Shown here: in pieces, positions 23,175 through 30,991 of the stretch
How the letters are laid out: each line of letters opens with the position of its first letter
How positions within the stretch are numbered: position 1 is the stretch's first letter
NCBI GenBank assembly: GCA_902793635.1
Contig: CADBEA010000018.1
Coordinates: 1-44,384 of the forward strand
From: an uncultured Erysipelotrichaceae bacterium
GTDB lineage: Bacteria; Bacillota_I; Bacilli_A; Erysipelotrichales; Erysipelotrichaceae
DNA: 44,384 nucleotides
Direction of reading: 5' to 3'
Notes under the pieces: model-generated
Told to the model about the DNA's origin: nothing
Seen by the model: the letters and a program-made list of their open reading frames with translations, nothing else
Database searches by the model: none
Made by a program: the position numbers and the translations under genes

Positions 23175-24104
23175 TCAGTCATTGTTTCGTTTGGCTTTGT
23201 CATCCGCTTCGGCCAGACGCATCACCTCATCAAGCAGTTCTTTCCCCCAGAGTTTTTCCTTCTTCGCTGGCCCTTTCGTACTGTAATTCCGCCGCCAGTC
23301 ATGCGGTAACATATGATAGTTGATCAGAAACGCGAGATGGAGCGGATCGTATCCGGCGGTATCAAAGAACAGTGAATCATAGGCACCGGTATGCTCGTGG
23401 TTGTAGTAATGGGCGATTTCCGTCGGCTCGCCGCGGCCGTTATGAAAGTCCTTGGTGCTGACTTTGCCGAAGTCATGCATGAGACCGGCCAGCCGGAGCA
23501 GATCCGCTTCGCCTTTGAGATTGTCATAAGTCATCCGCAGATGCTCACCGAGCGTTTCCAGATGATGAGGATTATCCTGCTGGAAGTCCATCAGTTTTTC
23601 CGCGAAGGCAAACGGATCACCGAGGCTGTATTGGTCGCTGTCCGGATAGACGATGCGGATCTCGTCCCAGCCTTCATGACTGTGCGGGATGTCGATCCGG
23701 TGATACCGTTTCTTCATCTCTTTTTCCGGCCGCGGATCGTTCCTGCTGGCATTGAGTGCGAGACAGTTTGCGTACTGTCTGGCTGTCAGGATGCAGCAGG
23801 TCTTCGCTGCCGGCAGATTTATCCGATCGAGAATGTCTTTCCGCATCGAGGCAGATAGAGCCAGTTCCACAAAGACCACGTCCTTTCCCGCCTTGAGAGC
23901 CTGCCGGATGTCCCGGGTGATGTTTTTGCGAGCCGTTTCCCGGATCCGGTTTTCGTCGTCTGTGAAAGTGATCTGTTTCTCGTATTCCGCCAGTTTGAAA
24001 ACAGCCGCGCCGCCGGCCCGCAGTTCTTCTGTGATATTTTCCTGATCGTCCTCACACAGAGCGACCGGCATGTAAAAGGTTGGCATTGTCATCATAATTA
24101 TCAT
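23175..24104 (-). CDS. HD-domain protein with degenerate kinase-like N-terminus
   Basis: 309 aa. The N-terminal ~150 residues resemble the small predicted kinases (AAA_33) found next to HD domains in polynucleotide-kinase-like proteins, but no GxxxxGK(S/T) Walker A loop is present. The C-terminal HD domain has GLMHDFGKVST and later HYYNHEHTGAYDS, matching nucleotidyltransferase-type HD phosphohydrolases. The start is uncertain (24104, 24095, 24092 or 24086). The upstream sequence has a TATGAT close by and only a weak AGGG. First gene of the HD/zinc-finger/HD operon. Confidence 0.75.
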   Translation of the reverse strand: MIIMMTMPTFYMPVALCEDDQENITEELRAGGAAVFKLAEYEKQITFTDDENRIRETARKNITRDIRQALKAGKDVVFVELALSASMRKDILDRINLPAAKTCCILTARQYANCLALNASRNDPRPEKEMKKRYHRIDIPHSHEGWDEIRIVYPDSDQYSLGDPFAFAEKLMDFQQDNPHHLETLGEHLRMTYDNLKGEADLLRLAGLMHDFGKVSTKDFHNGRGEPTEIAHYYNHEHTGAYDSLFFDTAGYDPLHLAFLINYHMLPHDWRRNYSTKGPAKKEKLWGKELLDEVMRLAEADDKAKRNND

Positions 24105-24396
24105 ACCCTGTTACAGCAAAAAAAAGCACTGCGCAAAAGGATCGGCAGAAAAAGGTTGCAGTTCAGACCCTGACGATAACGCAGTCTGTAATACCTGTCT
24201 CACAAATCTGCCAGACAGCCGCATGTAATTGAGGGGATCATCCCGTAAAGGATTACGCATTGAACTCTTCAGGGCTGCCGGTCATTTTTCCGGCAATCCC
24301 CGGTTCATACCATCATTCTGATTGCTTTCTGATCACAATCATGATCCGACTCTTTCCGAAAATACATGCCGGGTAACAACGTAAAGACGAAGGAAG
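24105..24396 (-). other. Structured non-coding leader or RNA, no gene
   Basis: No credible ORF. On the minus strand several hairpins appear: TGCCGG...CCGGCA (about 24276-24295), CGTAA-TCC-TTTACG, GGGAT...ATCCC and CTGTCT...AGACAG. An eight-T run at about 24119-24126 lies just before the HD gene. This could be a cis-regulatory leader or attenuator of the HD operon. I matched it to no known RNA family. Confidence 0.35.
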
Positions 24397-24427
24397 ATAA
24401 AAAAACAGCCCCAGAACTGAGGCTGTT
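24397..24427 (-). terminator. Terminator after the GG-leader gene
   Basis: AACAGCC...GGCTGTT with inner CAG/CTG pairing, then seven T on the minus strand. Confidence 0.85.
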
Positions 24428-24456
24428 CCGCATTCCTGCATCAGCAGTAAAGTGAA

Positions 24457-24696
24457 TTAAATCTGATCCGGCTTCATCGGCATGGGAAGGCTCTCCCATT
24501 TATTGCCGCAGTTATTGCAGCGATACGTGTATATTTTTCTGCCATAGGAATCAAATTTCATACCCTTGGTAAGATTGTCTGAACCGCAGTTGTGGCAGAA
24601 TACTTTGAGGATCGGGTTGGGATTATTTATATCAAAATCGCCGCCGGAAACCTTTTCCTCTTCTTCCTGCGAAAGAACTTTATTTTTGTCTTCCAT
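24457..24696 (-). CDS. Small protein with double-glycine leader and zinc ribbon
   Basis: 79 aa. Residues 8-19 (LSQEEEEKVSGG) look like the leader of bacteriocins and other peptides cut after Gly-Gly by C39-peptidase ABC transporters. The part after G19 is a zinc ribbon (C34-x2-C37, C60-x2-C63) with aromatic and basic residues between. SD AAGGG, own promoter and terminator. No transporter or modifying enzyme is in the window. It may be a peptide exported elsewhere, or an intracellular protein with a leader-like start. Confidence 0.75.
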   Translation of the reverse strand: MEDKNKVLSQEEEEKVSGGDFDINNPNPILKVFCHNCGSDNLTKGMKFDSYGRKIYTYRCNNCGNKWESLPMPMKPDQI

Positions 24697-24726
24697 AATC
24701 TTCCCTTCTCTTTTTCTATATTGATT

Positions 24727-24756
24727 ATTATACGAAATCGTTCAATTAATCCACAA
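24727..24756 (-). promoter_or_regulatory. Promoter of the GG-leader gene
   Basis: TTGTGG (24756-24751), 18-nt spacer, TATAAT (24732-24727), about 30 nt before the ATG. Confidence 0.55.
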
Positions 24757-25020
24757 GTATATGCATGCAGGGATGATGAGTGATCTTCTTTGTGAAGCCA
24801 TACAGCCAGTGTTAAAAGCCGGTATGGAAAAACCATATACAGAATGATACTTTCTGTTTTCACACGTGAGAAGCCAGCACAAAGACCGCAGCGGCGCCTG
24901 TCGTCGGAGTGCGGCCGAAAGAAGAGTCATAAAAAACGAGTGAACTTCCACAGAGAGTGGCTGTGTTCACTGCATTTCTTAAATTCCCGGTATCGCCGGA
25001 GTCCGAACAGTAACGAAAAA
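24757..25020. other. Gap with two palindromes, no gene
   Basis: No convincing ORF on either strand. Two symmetrical sites are visible: TTCACACGTGAGAA (24859-24872) and a longer hairpin with arms AGTGAAC (24939-24945) and GTTCACT (24965-24971), plus inner CCAC/GTGG. Their role is unknown. Confidence 0.4.
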
Positions 25021-25021
25021 G

Positions 25022-25048
25022 AAAAATGACCGCGCGGTCATTTTCATT
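25022..25048. terminator. Bidirectional terminator after the lipoprotein gene
   Basis: Perfect AAAATGACC-GCGC-GGTCATTTT with A/T flanks. Confidence 0.85.
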
Positions 25049-25072
25049 CGGATGCCCTCTGTGACAGAGTGC

Positions 25073-25534
25073 TCAGTTGTTGAGAAGATACGTGAATGTC
25101 ATGCCGTCGGCCGCGTGCTCCGCCTGATCGTCCCAGGTCAGAGTCAGAGCGCCGTCATCCTTGAAGATGATGGAACCCTTGCCGCCGGTATAGACTTTCG
25201 TCTCTTCCTTGATACTGCCGTCTTCGTTGTAGACAAGATCACGGCGAACACAGTCGGAATAGTATACGTAAAGACCTTCTTCGTCAAAGGTGCCGCTCAT
25301 TGTCCATTCGCTGTTTTCCGATGCGCTGCTGCCCCAGTTGACGGTGAATGCCGCTTCGTTCTGGCCTTTGGCTTCGACCAGGATGGATGCCCGGTCACAT
25401 TCATAGACACCGACGAAATTCATGACGGGATTCTGGCCGTCGTCAGCAGCTGGAGCTGCCGCTGTATCCGTTTTACATGCCGTCAGACTGAAAGTCAGAA
25501 GAACGGCGGTAAGCAATGCTGTTAACTTTTTCAT
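25073..25534 (-). CDS. Putative lipoprotein
   Basis: 153 aa. Signal peptide with lipobox LTAC (Cys20), then a short linker and a ~110-residue beta-rich domain (FVGVYECDRASILVEA, FTVNWGSS, SGTFDEEGLYVYYSD, GSIIFKDDGALTLTW) resembling small lipocalin-like or META-like barrels. Family not assigned. SD AGGAGGAACAGAA. The promoter TTCAAA-17-TTTAAT lies at 25598-25570 and overlaps the divergent polymerase promoter. Confidence 0.8.
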   Translation of the reverse strand: MKKLTALLTAVLLTFSLTACKTDTAAAPAADDGQNPVMNFVGVYECDRASILVEAKGQNEAAFTVNWGSSASENSEWTMSGTFDEEGLYVYYSDCVRRDLVYNEDGSIKEETKVYTGGKGSIIFKDDGALTLTWDDQAEHAADGMTFTYLLNN

Positions 25535-25569
25535 TTCTGTTCCTCCTGCTGCACTACGTACAGCATTCC

Positions 25570-25619
25570 ATTAAACCACAGATACCGTTTCTTTTGAATA
25601 CCTTTTAATCTGCTATACT
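25570..25619. promoter_or_regulatory. Divergent overlapping promoters
   Basis: Minus strand: TTCAAA (25598-25593), 17 nt, TTTAAT (25575-25570), for the lipoprotein. Plus strand: extended -10 TGCTATACT (25611-25619) for the Y-family polymerase. No LexA-type box is apparent. Confidence 0.5.
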
Positions 25620-25639
25620 TGGCTTGAGAGTATTAATGC

Positions 25640-27124
25640 ATGAATGAACAGCGCACTTACATCGCGATCGATCTGAAATCCTTTTACGCTTCGGTGGAAT
25701 GCGTGGAGCGTCATCTGGATCCTTTGACGACCAATCTGGTCGTCGCTGACGAGAGCCGTTCCAGCAAGACGATCTGTCTGGCCGTGTCCCCTTCCCTGAA
25801 AGCATACGGTATCGGCGGCCGGCCCCGTCTTTTCGAAGTGGAACAGAAAGTAAAAGAGATCAATCAGGAACGGAAAAGAAATTCTTCCCGCGGCCGGCTG
25901 ATGGGCAGTTCCTTTCATGATCCCGATCTGCGGAAGAACCGCGATCTTGCCCTGAGCTATGTCACGGCTGTGCCGCGGATGGCTTTCTATATGGACTACA
26001 GCACAAAGATCTATCAAATCTATCTGAAATATATCGCACCTGAGGATATCCACGTCTATTCGATCGACGAAGTATTCATCGACGCCACGAAATATCTGAA
26101 GACGTACCGGATGAGCGGCCATCAGCTGGCGATGACCATGATCCGCGACGTTCTCAGCACGACCGGCATCACCGCCACCGCCGGTATCGGCACCAATCTC
26201 TATCTTGCCAAGGTGGCTATGGATATCGTCGCCAAGCATATCACGGCCGATCAGGATGGTGTGCGGATTGCCGAACTGGACGAGATGAGCTACCGCCGGC
26301 AGTTGTGGACGCATGAGCCGCTGACCGATTTCTGGCGCATCGGCCGGGGTATCGCCCGCCGGCTGGATCAGTACAATATCAAAGCTATGGGAGACCTGGC
26401 TCGCTTTTCCCTGAAGAAGGAAGATCTTCTCTATAAGGAATTCGGCGTCAATGCCGAACTGATCATCGATCACGCATGGGGATATGAACCCTGTACCATG
26501 GAAGCCATCAAAGCCTATGTGCCGGAGAATCATTCGCTGACAAACGGCCAGGTCCTTGCCGGTCCCTATCCGTTTGAAAAAGGCCGGATCATTGTCCGTG
26601 AGATGGCTGACAGTCTCTGTCTGCAGATGACAGAAAAAGGCCTGGTATGCAATTCGGTGGCGATGAGTGTCGGCTATGACGGCACAGTCGCCATCGAGAA
26701 TTACCAGGGTGCTTATGCGAATGACTGGTACGGCCGCCGCATGCCGAAAGCCGCTTCCGGCAACGTACGGCTCAACCGCTATACCGACAGCTCCCGGCTG
26801 ATCACCGATGCGTTTCTGAAAATCTATGACGAACATGTCGATCCATCGCTGATGGTGCGGCGCTTCTATCTGAGTCTTGGCAATGTCCGCTCAAAAGACA
26901 GCGTTCAGAATCAGACAGTTGTCGAACAGTTTGATCTGTTTGCCGCCCCGGCTGTTTCCCATGAAGAGGAGGAAAAGGAACTGGCGAAGGATGAAAAGAT
27001 CCAGCAGGCCATGGTCGGCATCCGTCAGAAATTCGGCAAGAATGCTGTATTGAAAGGTACAAGTCTGGAAGACGGTGCGACCGGCAAGGAAAGAAACATG
27101 CAGATCGGAGGTCACAAGGGATGA
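25640..27124 (+). CDS. Y-family DNA polymerase (UvrX/DinB-like)
   Basis: 494 aa, longer than DinB because of a C-terminal extension. The catalytic carboxylates are D11 (AIDLKSFYASVE), D143 and E144 (YSIDEVFID). Helix-hairpin-helix and little-finger regions follow. A sliding-clamp motif QFDLF lies at 430-434 and a conserved tail NMQIGGHKG ends the protein. Such enzymes do translesion synthesis. The stop overlaps the ATG of a YolD-like gene (ATGA), the usual UvrX/YolD pairing on chromosomes, prophages and plasmids. Confidence 0.93.
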   Translation: MNEQRTYIAIDLKSFYASVECVERHLDPLTTNLVVADESRSSKTICLAVSPSLKAYGIGGRPRLFEVEQKVKEINQERKRNSSRGRLMGSSFHDPDLRKNRDLALSYVTAVPRMAFYMDYSTKIYQIYLKYIAPEDIHVYSIDEVFIDATKYLKTYRMSGHQLAMTMIRDVLSTTGITATAGIGTNLYLAKVAMDIVAKHITADQDGVRIAELDEMSYRRQLWTHEPLTDFWRIGRGIARRLDQYNIKAMGDLARFSLKKEDLLYKEFGVNAELIIDHAWGYEPCTMEAIKAYVPENHSLTNGQVLAGPYPFEKGRIIVREMADSLCLQMTEKGLVCNSVAMSVGYDGTVAIENYQGAYANDWYGRRMPKAASGNVRLNRYTDSSRLITDAFLKIYDEHVDPSLMVRRFYLSLGNVRSKDSVQNQTVVEQFDLFAAPAVSHEEEEKELAKDEKIQQAMVGIRQKFGKNAVLKGTSLEDGATGKERNMQIGGHKG

Positions 27125-27555
27125 AAGACATACATGAATATGACGATATCATTTCCCTGCCGCATCCGGACTCCGCTTTCCATCCCCGCATGAGCCTGCT
27201 TGAGAGGGCTGCTCAGTTTTCGCCTTTCGCGGCTTTGACCGGCTACGATGACGCGGTGAAGGAAACCGCCCGGCTGACCGATGAAAAGATTGTGTTGAGC
27301 GAAGAGGAACTGAAACAGCTGAATATAAAATTCACCCTTCTGATGCCGCATATCAAGGAACGGCCGGAAGTGACACTGACCCGCTTCATCGCCGATGAAA
27401 AGAAAAGCGGCGGCCGCTATCTGACAGAAACCGTCCGTATCCGCCGTCTGGATCCTGTAAAGCGCATCCTGATCACGGAAGACAACCGGAAGATTTCCCT
27501 TGATGACATCACTGACCTGCAAAATGAATTTTTGAAAACTGAGCCATTTGAGTAG
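27121..27555 (+). CDS. YolD-like protein
   Basis: 144 aa. The family signature SLLERAAQFSPFAALTGYDD lies near residue 22. The C-terminal half is beta-rich. YolD proteins accompany Y-family polymerases and are thought to help or regulate them; the mechanism is not settled. Translationally coupled to the polymerase through ATGA. Confidence 0.9.
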   Translation: MKDIHEYDDIISLPHPDSAFHPRMSLLERAAQFSPFAALTGYDDAVKETARLTDEKIVLSEEELKQLNIKFTLLMPHIKERPEVTLTRFIADEKKSGGRYLTETVRIRRLDPVKRILITEDNRKISLDDITDLQNEFLKTEPFE

Positions 27556-27563
27556 AATGCTGT

Positions 27564-27569
27564 TAGAAT
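27564..27569 (+). promoter_or_regulatory. -10 element 7 nt before the lipase-YhhN ATG
   Basis: TGT followed by TAGAAT (extended -10 type), then seven bases and the ATG at 27577. No SD is visible, so a leaderless transcript is likely. Confidence 0.45.
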
Positions 27570-27576
27570 GTTTATT

Positions 27577-30204
27577 ATGGAAAAAATGGCAAGAAAACTG
27601 TCAGTATTTTTCTTCTGCCTGCTGATCCTGATGACTTCGGTGATCCGTGTCAAAGCGGAAGAATACGATTACGATGATGATGGAACAATTAACCTGGATG
27701 CGACCTACTATGTCATGACTTCCCAGCATGACAATACCATGCAGGTCCCTTTCAACGCACGGTGGTTCGATGCGGACGCCCATATCTACAACCATGATCT
27801 GGCCAAACTTTCACTGGGCTTCGCGGTAGCTTCCTTCCGGCCCAGTAAACAGCATTCCGATCCGAACCGCTCAGCTGATACCAGTGCCATTTCCTTTCTG
27901 GATCAGGCCGGCTTCATCGAAATGCAGAGTGACGACTATGACAAGAACCCGAGCATCTACACGGTTTCGACCGTCATGGGCCATAGGAAGATCGGTGAAG
28001 GTGACGACGCCTTTGAACTGATCGCTATCGGTGTATGCGGCCAGGGTTATCTGGACGAATGGGAATCCAACTTCAGCATTCTCGGTGACGGCTCCGATGA
28101 ATCCCAGTTGCACGATGGCTTCCAGCGTTCTTCCCGGCTGATCTATGACCGTGTGTTCGGCTATATTTCCAGCCATCATCTCTCCGGACCGATCAAGGTC
28201 TGGATCACCGGTTTCTCACGGGCGGCCGCTGTTTCCAATATCACCGCCGCCTGGCTGAGTGATTCCGATATGCTCGGTGAAAACAACGTCTTCGCATATA
28301 CCTTCGCGACACCGCGGACAACACGTGATCCGCAGAGCGAACGTTATCAGAATATCTTCAATATCGTCGGCAAGACCGATCCGGTGCCGCTGGTTCCCTT
28401 CGCTGACTGGGGTTATGACCGCTATGGCGTGACTTATTCCACCCCGTCGCTGGAAACCGATTCCGACTTCCAGCAGAAACGTCTGAAAGCCAATGCCGTA
28501 TACAAGGACATCACCGGTATTGATTACTGGGTCAATCCGGATATGGACAAGCATATCCGCAATATCCTGGACTACTTCCTGAAGATCGTGCCGGATGCGA
28601 AAACCTACCGTGACACCCTGCAGGATGAACTGATCCATCTATGGGCCGACCGCTCACCGATCAATATTCTCGCCCGACTATTGAGCATCGCATCAAAGCC
28701 GGTGCTGATGGACAAAAGTGTCCGCCATGAGGCGAATTCCCTGCTGAACTACATAACTTATCTGCTGATCGATTCCGCGACAAACCGAAGCGCCCAGCGC
28801 AAATGGAACAAGGAAGCTTCCCTGTCCTCCAATATGGCGCAGGCGCATACGCCGGAACTGTATATCTCATGGGTCTTCTCAGCTGACCGCCCAGAAGACC
28901 TCTACTCCGAGCAGGATTCTTTCCAGTACATCTATCTGGACCATTCTTCGGGTAATCTGGTCGTGGAACTGTACCTGGATGATCAGCTGATCGAAAGGAT
29001 CGATGACAGCCAGCCTGCCCCGGATGAAAAAAATGTCTATCTCATGCAGTCAGATGACAGTATCACTGCCCAGATTCCCAATGACAAAGACTATCAGCTG
29101 TACATCACGGCCAACACGAATGAGATCCTGCTGATGGGTCTGACCAACGCGGTTTACCGGGTCGGACACCATTCCCCGGAACACACGGTCAGAAACTACT
29201 ACTTCCTGGATGACAAAGATACCATTTCCCTGCTGCTGACAACCGACGGTCAGGTCATCGCCTCCAAGCCGGAGGATTCTTCCGCCTTCATCGTTTATGA
29301 ATCGGATGAGTATCTTGATACCTCCACCGTTATCGCGACGGAACGCCATAACATGCTGAACCTGACCTGGCGCACGATCATTATGCTGCTGATCACAGCG
29401 ATCATCATCATTGGCTCGCTGCTGATGTATCAGGTCGTCTGGTTGGTAACCCGCTTCCGTTTCAACTGGCTGGTGAAGATCGGCTGGATCAAGCCGACCG
29501 AGAAATTCCATTCTCTGCCGATGTTCTGTTTCTTCTCCATGTCCTCAATCTTTGTCATCGAGGAATTCTTCGCCGTCCTGTATCCGGATGACCTGCTGAT
29601 TCATCTGCTGTTCAAGGGACTGATCGGCCTGCTGTCCGTTCTGGTTGCCTGGATCGGCTATAAGCACCATAAGACACGGCTGAATATGATGATCGTCATT
29701 GCCCTGGCCGCATTGACTGTCGCTGACGTGGTGACCCGTGTCAACCTGCGGCTTGGCACCTTCCTCCACATGGCCAGTTACGGCCTGCTGATCTTTACTT
29801 TCTATCGGGAAGAAAAGCCTGTCTGGCAGCAGTATAAGATCTTCATTTTCCTGGCCGCCCTTGCCTTCGGCATTACCATGGGGCTTGAGGGAGATTATCG
29901 GACCGACCGTCTGCTGGCCTTTGCCTATCTGCTTACCGCCCTGTACATGGTCGTATGTTCCTTCCCGCTGCCGCGCCGCTGCTTTACCGGATCGATCCTG
30001 CTTATGCTTGGCGGTGTTCTGCTGATCACCACCAACGTGCTCAGGATCAGCACTGAATTCCTGCCGCATATGGTTTCCCTGGGTACCTATTATGCCGGCA
30101 TTGCCACCCTTGCCTCAACCGGTGTGCGCATGCCGATTGCGAAACTGGTGCCGGTTTACGATGATGAAACACCGCCGGCCAGCCAGCCGCTGCCGGAGCA
30201 GTAA
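27577..30204 (+). CDS. Secreted lipase-like domain fused to a YhhN-like membrane domain
   Basis: 875 aa. Signal peptide (KLSVFFFCLLILMTSVI), then an extracytoplasmic class 3 lipase-like domain with nucleophile elbow ITGFSRAAA (S214) and a likely Asp in IVGKTDPVPL. A beta-rich region (about 430-580) follows. From ~600 come a membrane helix and, at 644-860, about eight helices resembling YhhN (lysoplasmalogenase family: LFKGLIGLL, ADVVTRVN, GTYYAGIATLAST). The usual second SD motif is TTN here. A phospholipid or lysolipid hydrolase acting at the membrane is plausible. Start at 27577 rather than 27568, which lies within the -10. Confidence 0.8.
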   Translation: MEKMARKLSVFFFCLLILMTSVIRVKAEEYDYDDDGTINLDATYYVMTSQHDNTMQVPFNARWFDADAHIYNHDLAKLSLGFAVASFRPSKQHSDPNRSADTSAISFLDQAGFIEMQSDDYDKNPSIYTVSTVMGHRKIGEGDDAFELIAIGVCGQGYLDEWESNFSILGDGSDESQLHDGFQRSSRLIYDRVFGYISSHHLSGPIKVWITGFSRAAAVSNITAAWLSDSDMLGENNVFAYTFATPRTTRDPQSERYQNIFNIVGKTDPVPLVPFADWGYDRYGVTYSTPSLETDSDFQQKRLKANAVYKDITGIDYWVNPDMDKHIRNILDYFLKIVPDAKTYRDTLQDELIHLWADRSPINILARLLSIASKPVLMDKSVRHEANSLLNYITYLLIDSATNRSAQRKWNKEASLSSNMAQAHTPELYISWVFSADRPEDLYSEQDSFQYIYLDHSSGNLVVELYLDDQLIERIDDSQPAPDEKNVYLMQSDDSITAQIPNDKDYQLYITANTNEILLMGLTNAVYRVGHHSPEHTVRNYYFLDDKDTISLLLTTDGQVIASKPEDSSAFIVYESDEYLDTSTVIATERHNMLNLTWRTIIMLLITAIIIIGSLLMYQVVWLVTRFRFNWLVKIGWIKPTEKFHSLPMFCFFSMSSIFVIEEFFAVLYPDDLLIHLLFKGLIGLLSVLVAWIGYKHHKTRLNMMIVIALAALTVADVVTRVNLRLGTFLHMASYGLLIFTFYREEKPVWQQYKIFIFLAALAFGITMGLEGDYRTDRLLAFAYLLTALYMVVCSFPLPRRCFTGSILLMLGGVLLITTNVLRISTEFLPHMVSLGTYYAGIATLASTGVRMPIAKLVPVYDDETPPASQPLPEQ

Positions 30205-30215
30205 ACTGAACATGA

Positions 30216-30248
30216 AAAAGCTCATACCTGTGTGTATGAGCTCTTTTT
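30216..30248. terminator. Bidirectional terminator
   Basis: AAAAAGCTCATAC-CTGTGT-GTATGAGCTCTTTTT serves the convergent genes at 27577 and 30902. Confidence 0.88.
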
Positions 30249-30263
30249 CTTCGTTCTGAATGA

Positions 30264-30902
30264 TCAGGATTCCGCTTCTGTTTCCTCAGATTCGTCCGAT
30301 TCTTCCATCGGCAGGATGCGGATGGTACTTACGATGCGTTCGGTCAGGGCTCTCATATTTCCCACTTCCGACGGCGGAAGCAATGCCGAGAAATAGAAAT
30401 TATAGACATGTCTGCCAATCAGGACAAGATAGTTAAAAGTCTGAAATTTCTGGCTTTCGTCTACCAGATCAGGTAACTCGGCATAATAACAGAACGCCTC
30501 ATGACCGTCGATGGTAACACCATCGATCCGCTCGCCTTTGTATCCCTCTTCATCTATAGTGGAAAGCATATTCTCGGCTGCTGTATACACACCTTTTTCA
30601 TAACCTGTCATATCATCTTCAAAATCGGTGCGGTAAATAGCCAGGTCCATGTTCAGATATTCAAGACTGAGTAAAGCGGACTCAGTATCCAGTGACTCCA
30701 TATCTTCAACAGACTCATAGTCGTCATCATCGACAACGATCGGGGCTAACGGAGGCAGTTCCATCTCGACATTCATGACGGTCGATCTGGTGAATTCCAG
30801 ATCTTCGGGAACTGTGCCGGTCTCTGTCTCCTCAACAGAACAGCCACTGAATATCATGCCGAAACTCATCAGGGCGGCGATCTGTCGATTTCTTTTTTTC
30901 AT
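30264..30902 (-). CDS. Putative lipoprotein
   Basis: 212 aa. Lipobox MIFSGC, acidic linker (VVDDDDYESVEDMESLD) and a ~130-residue alpha/beta domain (VTIDGHEAFCYYAELP, YLVLIGRHVYNFYF), similar in shape to small PsbP/DUF-type surface domains but not assigned. An acidic tail ends the protein. The start at 30902 with SD AAAGGAAGG gives a proper signal peptide. Confidence 0.8.
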   Translation of the reverse strand: MKKRNRQIAALMSFGMIFSGCSVEETETGTVPEDLEFTRSTVMNVEMELPPLAPIVVDDDDYESVEDMESLDTESALLSLEYLNMDLAIYRTDFEDDMTGYEKGVYTAAENMLSTIDEEGYKGERIDGVTIDGHEAFCYYAELPDLVDESQKFQTFNYLVLIGRHVYNFYFSALLPPSEVGNMRALTERIVSTIRILPMEESDESEETEAES

Positions 30903-30930
30903 GTCCGGCCTTCCTTTCTGTCCTGACCTC

Positions 30931-30960
30931 ATTATACGTTTTTCACGTTTCTTTGTACAA
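30931..30960 (-). promoter_or_regulatory. Promoter of the lipoprotein gene
   Basis: TTGTAC (30960-30955), 18-nt spacer, TATAAT (30936-30931). Confidence 0.65.
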
Positions 30961-30991
30961 CTGCGCGGCCGTTACAAACGTTATTCTTTCT

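Noticed and set aside
24105-24396. 6S RNA, tmRNA or SRP RNA in the gap
   Set aside because: No diagnostic sequence of these RNAs could be found on either strand.
24742-24951. 69-codon minus-strand frame
   Set aside because: No SD, unlike any protein, and it covers the -35 region of the next gene.
25613-26836. 407-codon minus-strand frame opposite the Y-family polymerase
   Set aside because: Antisense to a gene with clear catalytic motifs; no SD and no family resemblance.
25640-27555. Polymerase/YolD pair as part of a prophage
   Set aside because: No phage structural, integrase or repressor genes nearby; the pair is also common on chromosomes.
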